From Castellaniella sp041677825 (GTDB lineage: Bacteria > Pseudomonadota > Gammaproteobacteria > Burkholderiales > Burkholderiaceae_B): a stretch of DNA of 64,000 nt. This document shows, in pieces, positions 16,831 to 24,988 of this stretch (the first letter of the stretch is position 1; the number at the start of each line of letters is the position of its first letter). The position numbers and the translations under genes were made by a program. The notes below the pieces were generated by a model. It had not been told where the DNA came from. It saw nothing but the letters and a program-made list of their open reading frames with translations, and made no database searches. The DNA lies in contig NZ_JBAYPG010000020.1 of assembly GCF_041677825.1 (NCBI RefSeq), forward strand, positions 1 to 64,000. The letters are read 5' to 3'.

Positions 16831-18866
16831 TGAATGCGCAGACTACAGCAACCGACTCAATGGAAATCACTCAAGAAGGCCTATCAATGACACAATCCAC
16901 AATTCAGGTTGTCGTTCTGGACAACCCGCCTGTCAATGCGCTGTCGAGAACACTGAGGCGGCATATCCGGGATGCCATCGATGCTGCCAATGCAGATCCG
17001 GACGTTCTGGGAGTTGTCCTGTCGGGCAACGCACGAGCCTTTTCGGGTGGCGCTGATATTGCTGAATTCGGCAGTAGGGATATGCAGTCAGAGCCAGATC
17101 TGAATGCGCTCATTGCCAAAATCGAATCAAACCCCAAGCCCGTGGTCGCGGCACTGACTGGATTGTGCCTGGGTGGCGGCCTCGAACTCGCTCTGGGTTG
17201 TGCAGCACGCACTGCTCATCCAGACGCTCAGCTGGCCTTTCCTGAAGTGAAGCTGGGTCTGCTACCGGGCGCGGGTGGAACCCAACGCCTGCCTCGGGCC
17301 ATCGGTGCCGCACTTTCAGCCCGCATGATCACGTCAGGCAGTTTCCACAAGGCACGCGAATTCCAGGGTACGGCACTGCTGCAATCCCTTGACGACGACC
17401 CGCTGGAGGCCGCAAAACTTCTCGCTCTGCAATTGGCGCAAGGCCAGATCAGCGTACCCAGACTACGCGATCTGCCTCTGTCCACCACAGAGACGGCAGA
17501 CGCCTGCGCCATACTCGACAACCCAGAACTGCGCAATGCGCCCAAGGCGGCTCTCGAGGCGATCGCAATCGGCGCACGGCTGGGTTTCGAGCGCGGACTG
17601 GACGCCGAAGCACACCTTTTTCGAGAACTTCATGACAGTGCCGAATCGATTGCATTGCGCTACGCATTCTTTGCCGAGAGAAAGGCCGGCAAACTGGAGG
17701 GCGAAAAACCAGAAAGCTCAGCCATCAAGTCAGTCGGCATCGTTGGCTCGGGCACGATGGGCCGTGGCATTGCTATCTCTACCCTGAAGTCCGGCCTGCC
17801 CGTTACCCTGATCGATACTGGCACTCCAGCGCTGGACGCTGCCCGCACCATGATTGCACGGGCCCTGACCAGAGATGTTGAAAAGGGCCGCATCCTGCAG
17901 AATGCAGCCGATCAGGCCCTGGGCATGCTGCGCACCGAACTCGACCTTGCTGCACTTGGAAATGTGGATCTGGTCATTGAAGCGGTCTACGAAGACATGA
18001 GTACAAAAAAGCAGATCTTTGCCCGTCTGGATCAAGTCTGCAGACCGGACTGCCTGCTTGCCAGCAACACGTCGATGCTGGACATCAACGAAATCGCCTC
18101 TGCAACGCGCAATCCCGCTCGCGTACTTGGCCTGCACTTCTTTTCACCAGCCCATGTCATGAAGCTCGTGGAAGTCGTGGAAGGCGCACGTACATCGCGC
18201 AAAACGCTGGCCACTGCCCTGGCATTTGCACGCAAGATCGGAAAGGTGGCTGTCATCGCAGGCGTCACCCACGGCTTCATCGGAAACCGCATGCTCGAAG
18301 CCTATCTGGACCGGGCATTCATCATGGTTGAAGAAGGCGTCAGCCCCTATCGGATCGATCAGGCACTCGAAGCGTGGGGCATGGCCATGGGCCCGTTCCA
18401 CATGCTCGACCTCGCTGGCAATGACGTATCCTATCAGGTGCGCAGCACGCGTCGAAAGATCTTTCCAGGCACAGATATCGCGCCATTGGAACAACTCCTG
18501 TACGAGGCAGAACGGTTCGGCCAGAAAACAGGCAAGGGCTGGTACGACTACAGCGAACAGCACCCAAAAGGCACGGCATCGAGAGCGGTGGAATCGATGC
18601 TCGCTCAGCACAGGGCGGATCGGAAACGGGCGATACGCGATTATGACGATCACGAAATCGTATCGACGCTCATTGGCGCACTCGCGACAGAAGGCCGGCA
18701 CATCGTTGCCGAGGGCTTCGCCCGCTCCGAAGAAGATGTCGACGTCGTCTACCTGTATGGCTACGGGTTTCCGCGCCATCGGGGCGGGCCCATGCATCAT
18801 GCCCGTATGAACGGGCTGCTGGAGGCCGCCATCCCGTCCCTGTCACGCAAGCCATCCTGTCCCTGA
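16830..18866 (+). CDS. Fused enoyl-CoA hydratase / 3-hydroxyacyl-CoA dehydrogenase
   Basis: A 678-residue bifunctional beta-oxidation enzyme. The N-terminal crotonase domain keeps both catalytic glutamates (Glu119 in GGGLELA, Glu139 in FPEV, 20 residues apart). The dehydrogenase domain has IVGSGTMGRG (NAD site, 304-312) and the LHFFSPAH motif with His436. The ATG at 16830 shares a base with the IclR stop; a later ATG at 16887 has a better AAGAAGG site and may be the true start. It supplies the hydration and oxidation steps that the two degenerate crotonases probably do not. Confidence 0.93.
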   Translation: MNAQTTATDSMEITQEGLSMTQSTIQVVVLDNPPVNALSRTLRRHIRDAIDAANADPDVLGVVLSGNARAFSGGADIAEFGSRDMQSEPDLNALIAKIESNPKPVVAALTGLCLGGGLELALGCAARTAHPDAQLAFPEVKLGLLPGAGGTQRLPRAIGAALSARMITSGSFHKAREFQGTALLQSLDDDPLEAAKLLALQLAQGQISVPRLRDLPLSTTETADACAILDNPELRNAPKAALEAIAIGARLGFERGLDAEAHLFRELHDSAESIALRYAFFAERKAGKLEGEKPESSAIKSVGIVGSGTMGRGIAISTLKSGLPVTLIDTGTPALDAARTMIARALTRDVEKGRILQNAADQALGMLRTELDLAALGNVDLVIEAVYEDMSTKKQIFARLDQVCRPDCLLASNTSMLDINEIASATRNPARVLGLHFFSPAHVMKLVEVVEGARTSRKTLATALAFARKIGKVAVIAGVTHGFIGNRMLEAYLDRAFIMVEEGVSPYRIDQALEAWGMAMGPFHMLDLAGNDVSYQVRSTRRKIFPGTDIAPLEQLLYEAERFGQKTGKGWYDYSEQHPKGTASRAVESMLAQHRADRKRAIRDYDDHEIVSTLIGALATEGRHIVAEGFARSEEDVDVVYLYGYGFPRHRGGPMHHARMNGLLEAAIPSLSRKPSCP

Positions 18867-19061
18867 ACGCTCAGATCCGGATCTGGAGACCACCATGCGA
18901 TCGCGACCCATCCGGCAGGTGCGGTCAGCAAAGCATCCAGCCCAACCTGTTCAACCTGCCCATTCATTACTTTCGGGGCACACATCCGCGCAACGGGATC
19001 TGGCATGATGGCAAGCAGCCAAGCATGACCAGCCATCATGTGCAATGCCCCGGAAGAATTC

Positions 19062-20498
19062 TCAAACGAACAGGCTCATGGGCGCTTCGATGGCCTGCCT
19101 GAAGGCCTGCAACCAGCGTGCAGCCAGCGCGCCGTCCACGGCCCGATGGTCCACCGACAACGTGACCGTCATCATGGATGCGGCCTGCAAAGCGCCGTCC
19201 GATCCGATCACCGGCCGGCGCTCACAGCAACCGACTGCCAGTATGGCTGCCTGCGGCGGATTGATGATGGCGGAAAACTCAGGTACGCCAAACATGCCCA
19301 GATTGCTGACTGTGAAATGGCCACCTTGATATTCATGGGGTACCAGCCGACCCGCACGCGCCCGCCTGGACAACTCGGACAGTTCCGCGCTGAGGCGGGC
19401 CATCGGTTTGTGTCCGGCGTCTCGCAATACAGGCGTGATCAGGCCATCGTCCGTGGCCACTGCCACTGAAATATCAATCCCCGAGTGATGGATCAACGCG
19501 TCTTCGGTCCAGCTGACATTCATCTCGGGCACCGTCAGGAATGCGACCGCTGCCGCCTTCACGACCAGATCATTGACCGAAATCCGGCAGGAACCGGCCT
19601 GATTGGCCTGCTCACGGACCGACAGCAGGGCGTCTGCACGGCAGTCGAGACGCAGATAGAAATGTGGAACGGTGGTTTTGCTCTCGAGCAGCCGGCGCGC
19701 AATCGTTCGGCGCATTGCGCTGTGGGCGATCGCCACGTCGGCCGTGGGTGCAACCGTGGCCGTTGTAGTGGCCGTGGCCGCATTTGCCAACGGGGCCGTG
19801 GTTGCGGCAGTGGCCGTATTTGCCAGCGGGGCCGGGGCTGCGGCAGTGGCCGTACCTGCCAGCGAGGCCGTGGTCGCGGCAGTGGCCGTACCCGCCGCGA
19901 TGGGCGCAGCGGCTGCCGTACGTGAATGCTGCGCTGGCTCAAGCCCGACAGAGGCGGGCCGCAGGCCTGCAGCGCGTGCCGCGGCTTCCACATCGCGTCG
20001 GACCACACGCCCTCCGGGGCCCGAGCCGGCCAGCCCGGCCAGCGCCATGCCCGAGCGTGCCGCCAGATTGCGCGCCAGCGGGCTGGCCAGAATCCGTGCG
20101 GGTGCAGCAGCATCCAGATCGGGGGCTACGGCTACCGAGTCCAGATCGCTGGCCGTGGTCTTCATGTCTGTGCTGTGCCCGTCCGGGCACCGCGAGGCCG
20201 CCTCATCGACCTGGGGCCGGGCCGCGCCCAGCAGGGCGTCCACATCGACACTGGCCTCGCCTTCTTCCAGCAGCACGGCCACTGGTGTCGACACGGCAAC
20301 CTCTTGCCCGGCAGGCACCAGCACGGGCCCCAGAACCCCATCCTGCTCGGCCTCCCACTCCACGACAGCCTTGTCGGTCTCGATATCCGCCAGGCAATCA
20401 CCCGCCTGGACGCGATCCCCCTCGGCTTTGGACCAGGCCACGATGGTGGCCGATTCCAGATTGGCGGAAATTTCAGGCATGCGCAACAGAATGGCCAT
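19062..20498 (-). CDS. 2-oxoacid dehydrogenase E2, dihydrolipoyl acyltransferase
   Basis: A 478-residue E2 core subunit. The lipoyl domain (1-75) carries the modified Lys43 in ETDKAVVEW. A peripheral-subunit-binding domain follows (ASPLARNLAARSGM to GPGGRVVRRDV), then a long Ala/Thr-rich flexible linker with a 12-residue repeat. The C-terminal catalytic domain ends with DHRAVDGALAARW (HxxxDG active site). Its start lies one base after the E1 stop. No E3 gene is adjacent; the LpdA at 54256-55683 may serve. Confidence 0.92.
   Translation of the reverse strand: MAILLRMPEISANLESATIVAWSKAEGDRVQAGDCLADIETDKAVVEWEAEQDGVLGPVLVPAGQEVAVSTPVAVLLEEGEASVDVDALLGAARPQVDEAASRCPDGHSTDMKTTASDLDSVAVAPDLDAAAPARILASPLARNLAARSGMALAGLAGSGPGGRVVRRDVEAAARAAGLRPASVGLEPAQHSRTAAAAPIAAGTATAATTASLAGTATAAAPAPLANTATAATTAPLANAATATTTATVAPTADVAIAHSAMRRTIARRLLESKTTVPHFYLRLDCRADALLSVREQANQAGSCRISVNDLVVKAAAVAFLTVPEMNVSWTEDALIHHSGIDISVAVATDDGLITPVLRDAGHKPMARLSAELSELSRRARAGRLVPHEYQGGHFTVSNLGMFGVPEFSAIINPPQAAILAVGCCERRPVIGSDGALQAASMMTVTLSVDHRAVDGALAARWLQAFRQAIEAPMSLFV
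19774..19892 (-). repeat. 36-bp minisatellite in the E2 linker
   Basis: Three units of 36 bp start at 19774, 19810 and 19846, with a partial fourth from 19882. On the coding strand they encode 12-residue Ala/Thr/Pro units such as TATAATTAPLAN. The period is a multiple of three, so copy-number change alters linker length without a frameshift. The units have diverged at several bases. Confidence 0.75.
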
Positions 20499-20499
20499 C

Positions 20500-22728
20500 T
20501 CAACGCACTCCGGCCGATGCAATCACGATATCCTCGGGGATGGGTCGGCCCTGCGCCGCCACGACCCTCTTCAAGCCCGTCACGACCTCTTCGGTGCGCG
20601 CACACGCAGCACGCTCGAGTACCCTGGAAATGCTGGGCGAGGCCTCGCCCCCCATGACGCGTTCGACGGGCTGATCGAGCCAGTCGAAACAGCGGCGCTG
20701 GATTTCATCGGCCAGCCAGCCGCCATATGACGTGCCCATGGCACCCTGCTCGACGATCAACACATTGTTCGTCTTGCGGATGCTGGCCTCGATGGTATCC
20801 CAGTCGAGGCTGGCGCGGTCCAGCCAGCGCAAGTCGATCACTTCGGCGTCGATACCCGATTGCTGCACCGCCTCGAGGGCGTGATTCACCATGGAAAGAT
20901 AGCCAAGGATGGTCAGATCCCTGCCCTGCCGCCGGATGGCCGCCTTGCCAAAGGGTGTGCAATAATCAAAGTCATCGACTGGTGCCGGACCTGAACTGGC
21001 ATACAGATCCACGTGCTCGATGACCAGCACCGGATCTTCCAGTTGCAGGGCTGCATTCATCAGGCCGACATAATCAAACGGCGTGGCTGGCGCCACGATG
21101 CGCCAGCCCGGGCTGGTGGCAAACACGCCGGCAGGATCCATGGAGTGCTGCGACCCGTACCCCGTGCCCATGGCGACCTTGGTGCGCAAGACGAGCGGGA
21201 TCTGGATCTCGCCACCGAACATGTGCCGCGCCTTGCCGATCTGGTTGAACACCTGATCGGCCGCAACCCAGAGAAAGTCGGGGTACATGAATTCGACCAC
21301 GGGCCTGTAGCGACCATCCATGGCGACCCCGCCCGCGAGCCCGGCAAAGGCATTTTCGCTGATGGGCGTACCCAGAACGCGCCCGGGAAAGCGCTCGCGC
21401 AACCCCCGTGTCGCCCCGTTCGTGCCGCCCTTGAGGCGATGCACGTCTTCACCCAATATCACGATGCGGGGATCGGCCTCCATCCTGCGGGCCATGGTAT
21501 CGGCCACGATGTCGATGAATCGGGCCGTTTCAAGCCTGCCACTGAACGTATCCTGCTCTTCCGTACGCAGGCCTCCGAGCTCGAAGCCATCGCCGCGCAG
21601 ACCGACATCGCGAAAACCGGGATCAGGCCAAAGCGCCGGCATGATGCGGCGCTGCCCGGCCTTGCCGTGCGGATCGTCTTCGATGAGGGCCGCGACGGCC
21701 TGGCGCATCGCATCCTGTGCCCGCCCGCGCAGCGTTGCCACATCTTCTTCGCCCAGCATGCCCATGCCCACCATGCGCCGCGCCAGGGCATCGAGCGCAT
21801 CGCGGGCGCGCCACTGCGCCTCTTCCTCCTTGCTGCGATAGCCAAATGCACTGCCCGGATAGCCGCCATTCTGGTGCAGATACCGGTAGACGTCCGCCTC
21901 GATCAGCGTCGGCCCCTGACCCGAGCGCATATGCGCCAGCGCCTGCTGCATGGCGATGTGCACCGCAAAGGCATCCATGCCATCCACTTTCCAGCTGGGA
22001 ATGTTGAACGCCTGCCCACGCGACGACAGACGCGGCTCGGCGGTGGCTTCCTCTACGTGCGTGGACACTGCGTAGCGATTGTTCTCGATGAAAAAGCAGA
22101 TGGGCAATTTCCAGGCTGCGGCAAGGTTCATCGTTTCCAGCACGGAACCGATGTTCACTGCGCCATCACCGAAAAATGTCACGGACACATCGTCGGTGCC
22201 GGCCTGGCGCTGCGCCCAGGCGGCCCCCGCGGCCAAAGGTACGCCACCCCCCACGATGGCATTGGTGCCCGTGACCCCGGCTTCGTCCCAGCGCAAATGC
22301 ATGGAGCCGCCGCGGCCACGACAAAAGCCCTGCGCCAATCCTAGAATTTCCGCCAGGGTGCGCTGCAGAAGCGCAAGCACGGGCTGCGTGAGAGGCTGAC
22401 GGGGATCCATGCCATCGGGCATCAGACAGGCCAGGGATTTTCCGAGAAAATGGTGATGTCCGCGATGCGAACCATTGACCCTGTCGCTTGCCCGCAGGGT
22501 TGCCAGCGCACCGACGGCGCCCCCTTCCTGCCCAATGCTGGAATGTGCCGGACCATGCACCAGCCCTTCGAGTGCCAGTTCGACGACTGTTTCTTCGAAC
22601 GCACGAATCAGGTGCATGTGCCCCAGCAGCGTACCCAGCAGCTGGGGATCTGCGCCGCGCCAGTCTTCATCGGTCACCCGGATATCCACCCAGGGCGCAG
22701 GGGAGGTCAGCGAAATGCATTCAGGCAT
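20500..22728 (-). CDS. 2-oxoacid dehydrogenase E1, fused alpha and beta chains
   Basis: A 742-residue ThDP-dependent E1 in which the usual separate alpha and beta chains are joined. The alpha part (to about 350) has GDGAVNIGSVLETMNLAA, the ThDP-Mg motif, ending in an Asn pair. The beta part (from about 400) has VILGEDV, GTPISENAFAGLAGGVAM and the C-terminal transketolase domain. It decarboxylates a 2-oxoacid and passes the acyl group to E2. Substrate could be pyruvate, a branched-chain 2-oxoacid or acetoin-like; sequence alone does not decide. An AAGGGG site precedes the ATG. Confidence 0.9.
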   Translation of the reverse strand: MPECISLTSPAPWVDIRVTDEDWRGADPQLLGTLLGHMHLIRAFEETVVELALEGLVHGPAHSSIGQEGGAVGALATLRASDRVNGSHRGHHHFLGKSLACLMPDGMDPRQPLTQPVLALLQRTLAEILGLAQGFCRGRGGSMHLRWDEAGVTGTNAIVGGGVPLAAGAAWAQRQAGTDDVSVTFFGDGAVNIGSVLETMNLAAAWKLPICFFIENNRYAVSTHVEEATAEPRLSSRGQAFNIPSWKVDGMDAFAVHIAMQQALAHMRSGQGPTLIEADVYRYLHQNGGYPGSAFGYRSKEEEAQWRARDALDALARRMVGMGMLGEEDVATLRGRAQDAMRQAVAALIEDDPHGKAGQRRIMPALWPDPGFRDVGLRGDGFELGGLRTEEQDTFSGRLETARFIDIVADTMARRMEADPRIVILGEDVHRLKGGTNGATRGLRERFPGRVLGTPISENAFAGLAGGVAMDGRYRPVVEFMYPDFLWVAADQVFNQIGKARHMFGGEIQIPLVLRTKVAMGTGYGSQHSMDPAGVFATSPGWRIVAPATPFDYVGLMNAALQLEDPVLVIEHVDLYASSGPAPVDDFDYCTPFGKAAIRRQGRDLTILGYLSMVNHALEAVQQSGIDAEVIDLRWLDRASLDWDTIEASIRKTNNVLIVEQGAMGTSYGGWLADEIQRRCFDWLDQPVERVMGGEASPSISRVLERAACARTEEVVTGLKRVVAAQGRPIPEDIVIASAGVR

Positions 22729-22757
22729 GAAAAAGCCCCTTTGACAAACGATTGAAT

Positions 22758-22774
22758 TTTAACAAGCGGTTAAA
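22758..22774. promoter_or_regulatory. Inverted repeat upstream of the E1-E2 operon
   Basis: TTTAAC-aagcg-GTTAAA is an inverted repeat centred about 38 bp before the E1 start codon on the minus strand, in an AT-rich stretch where the promoter must lie. Its position and symmetry suggest a repressor site. No dedicated regulator gene is adjacent. Confidence 0.4.
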
Positions 22775-22789
22775 TGTATCCATTGGCCG

Positions 22790-22870
22790 TCCAGCCGCCG
22801 CGAAGGCGTGCGAATTGGCCAGGCCGATGCCGGTGGCTGCACCGGTCATGCAGACGACCTTGCCCCGCAA
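22790..22870 (-). pseudogene. N-terminal fragment of an SDR gene
   Basis: On the minus strand codons read LRGKVVCMTGAATGIGLANS followed by HAFAAAG, the Rossmann nucleotide-binding start of a short-chain dehydrogenase. The similarity then ends and the frame runs into the promoter region of the E1 gene and stops at 22721. About 27 recognisable residues remain of an expected 250, so it is a remnant and not expressed as an enzyme. It is only 260 bp from a second SDR remnant on the opposite strand. Confidence 0.65.
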
Positions 22871-22974
22871 GCCGGCAAATGACAGCGTGCAGGCCGTTTC
22901 AGTAAAAGCAGGCTGTGATGAATTGATGACTGGCTCCTTGCGCCTGCAGGCGCGCCATCCTGTCTGATAAGAAA

Positions 22975-23003
22975 CCTTGTTTGTCAGACAAGCTGAGTAT
23001 AAT
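22975..23003 (+). promoter_or_regulatory. Candidate promoter with GntR-type palindrome
   Basis: A consensus -10 TATAAT (22998-23003) lies downstream of the palindrome TTGTC-A-GACAA (22981-22991), with a weak -35 (CCTTGT or CTTGTT) before it. FadR/FCD-type GntR proteins bind sites of this kind. A related palindrome lies at 29982-29994, at the other side of the TRAP/aminotransferase cluster. It would now drive only the deleted SDR gene. Confidence 0.45.
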
Positions 23004-23129
23004 TCTAAACAGGCCCGGGTCGACCTGACAACAAGGACATCAACCCGGAACACCGCCCTGATCAGCAACCAGGCGGTGGTTTTCAGTTGCGGGACCATTT
23101 TCGTCCGATTCACGCCCCGGGAGAACAGG

Positions 23130-23432
23130 ATGATCCGATTCGATGGCAAGACAGCCCTGATCACGGGCGCAACAGGCGGGATCGGTCGCGAAGTGACCCG
23201 TCTGATGGGCCACGCCGGGGCGCACCTGGCACTCTGCGGCAAGGATTCCAGCAGACTTTCGGCCTTGCAACACGAACTGGAAACACTGGGACACCCCCAT
23301 GGGCCGCTTCGGCAAGGCTTGGGAAGTGGCCGTTGCCGTGGCATTTCTGCCGTGGCATTTCTGTGTTCCGACCTGGCCTCCTACATGACTGGCGAAACGC
23401 GGCATGTCAGCGGTGGTCTCCATATCGTCTGA
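23130..23432 (+). pseudogene. SDR gene with internal deletion and 14-bp duplication
   Basis: The ATG at 23130 has a good site (GGGAGAACAGG) and the first 50 residues are a normal SDR start (DGKTALITGATGGIGREV). Near 23297 they jump to the very end of the family (AVAFLCSDLASYMTGETRHV then SGGLHIV). About 150 residues, including the Ser-Tyr-Lys catalytic centre, are missing. The segment just after the junction reads naturally in another frame (MGRFGKAWEVAVAVAFL), and a tandem 14-bp duplication at 23336-23363 brings the tail back into frame. A 100-residue product is possible but cannot be an oxidoreductase. Confidence 0.7.
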
Positions 23433-23660
23433 CAGAACATTTGCCTGATGCGGGACGGGGCACCTGACCCGCTGTTCCCGACGGCACAACCGGGCAGTCA
23501 ATGGAATGAAACACACCGCACTGAGCACGCGGATCGTCCAGTGGCTGAAGCAGGAAATCACCTACATCATTGAACTGCTGGTCGCCGTCTGGCGGACTGA
23601 TCATCCGCCCGCCGTGCCGCACGCCTCGCCTCTGGAGGGCGGAAATCGATGCAAGCGGAG
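23433..23660. other. Gap without a recognisable gene
   Basis: This stretch between the SDR remnant and the TRAP operon end holds one short frame at 23506-23688 (60 residues) whose middle part (IVQWLKQEITYIIELLVAVW) could form an amphipathic or membrane helix. It has no clear ribosome site or known similarity that I recognise. I see no RNA gene here. Confidence 0.3.
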
Positions 23661-23682
23661 GAAAAGTCCGCCACCCCGGACT
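23661..23682 (-). terminator. Intrinsic terminator of the TRAP/aminotransferase operon
   Basis: On the minus strand, AGTCCG-GGGTGG-CGGACT is followed by TTT. It begins at the stop codon of the TRAP large-permease gene. The stem is only 6 bp but GC-rich. Confidence 0.5.
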
Positions 23683-24962
23683 CAATAACCGGCCAATTTT
23701 GGCAGGTACAGCGACAGCGCAGGTATGTAGGTAATCAGGAACAATGCGATGATCTCGACCACAATGAATGGCAGAATCGCCTTGGTGATCTTTTCTACCG
23801 TTGTTTTCGCTATTGAAGACACTATGAACAGATTGGTTCCCACTGGTGGTGTAATCAGGCCAATGAGAATGTTCACCGAGACGATCACGCCAAATTGCAG
23901 TGGGTCGACACCATAGCTCAAGGCGATCGGATGCAGGATGGGTGCGAGCAGGAAAATAGCTGGAAAAGTATCCAGAAAGGTTCCGACAATCAACAGGAAT
24001 ATATTCACGAGCAACAGAAAGACATACTTATTGTCAGACAGGCTCTTGAGCACATCGGCAATGTCATTGGGCAGATTGGATACACTCAGGATCCAGCTGA
24101 GCACATTGGATGTGGCCAGTATCATTATCACCACGCTGCTGATCAGCGTCGCATTGAACAGTATCTGCGGCAGCTGGCGCACATCGAATGTTCTCTGGAT
24201 GACGCTGAAGATGATTGCAAACGCGACTGACACTGCAGCGGCCTCGGTGGCCGTGAAATAGCCGGCGAGAATGCCGCCCACTATGATCACGGGCAACAGC
24301 GATGCAAAGAAACCGACCCGCAATGTCCGGATAATATACGACAGCGTGAAGTCTGCTTCGCTGCGCGGATAATTGTTCTTTCTGGAAATCATGTAGGTCG
24401 CGATACTGATGAATATCGTCATGATGATTCCCGGGATGATTCCCGCAACGAACAGACCGCCAATGGACACACCCGTGGTCACCGAGTAGATGATCATGGT
24501 CAGACTGGGCGGAATAATGGGCCCAACGACAGCAGACGCCGCGACCACCGCTGCCGCAAATTCGGTCTTGTAGCCACGATCACGCATGGTAGGGATCATG
24601 ATGGATCCGATGGCCGAGGCATCTGCCGTGGCAGAGCCCGTCAACCCGCTGAAAATCATGGAAGCACCCACTGTCGTCTGTGCTGCGCCACCGCGCATCC
24701 TGCCGACGAAGAGATCCGCAATATCGATGAGCCGGTGCGTGAGCCGGCCCGATACCATGATGTCTCCTGCCAGTATGAAGAGTGGAATGGCCAGGATGGT
24801 GAACGAATCAATCCCCGTATACATGCGCTGAACGACAATGGACAGTGGATAATCCCCAGCGACAAATATCCCTGCAAGGGCAGCCAGGCCGATTGCGAAG
24901 GCAATCGGCATCCCGATGAAGAGGAAAGTGAAGAAAACTGCAGCAATGGACAGATAAGTCAT
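23682..24962 (-). CDS. TRAP transporter large permease (DctM-type)
   Basis: A 426-residue inner-membrane protein with about twelve hydrophobic segments, the transport-catalysing subunit of a tripartite ATP-independent periplasmic system driven by an ion gradient. Family motifs are visible: FIGMPIAFAIGLAAL at the N terminus, GLTGSATADASAIGSIMIP, and PPVGTNLFIV near the C terminus. It is the last gene of its operon, 26 bp after an aminotransferase gene that separates it from its small-permease partner, an unusual order. Confidence 0.94.
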   Translation of the reverse strand: MTYLSIAAVFFTFLFIGMPIAFAIGLAALAGIFVAGDYPLSIVVQRMYTGIDSFTILAIPLFILAGDIMVSGRLTHRLIDIADLFVGRMRGGAAQTTVGASMIFSGLTGSATADASAIGSIMIPTMRDRGYKTEFAAAVVAASAVVGPIIPPSLTMIIYSVTTGVSIGGLFVAGIIPGIIMTIFISIATYMISRKNNYPRSEADFTLSYIIRTLRVGFFASLLPVIIVGGILAGYFTATEAAAVSVAFAIIFSVIQRTFDVRQLPQILFNATLISSVVIMILATSNVLSWILSVSNLPNDIADVLKSLSDNKYVFLLLVNIFLLIVGTFLDTFPAIFLLAPILHPIALSYGVDPLQFGVIVSVNILIGLITPPVGTNLFIVSSIAKTTVEKITKAILPFIVVEIIALFLITYIPALSLYLPKLAGY

Positions 24963-24988
24963 CTGTGATTTCCGGTTCTGGTGTCTGG

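Noticed and set aside
18797..19045. 82-codon minus-strand frame after the fused dehydrogenase
   Set aside because: Half of it overlaps the dehydrogenase gene and no ribosome site or domain is visible.
22721..23344. 207-codon minus-strand frame as a gene
   Set aside because: Only a 27-residue SDR piece is recognisable; the rest is antisense to the plus-strand SDR remnant and covers promoter sequence.
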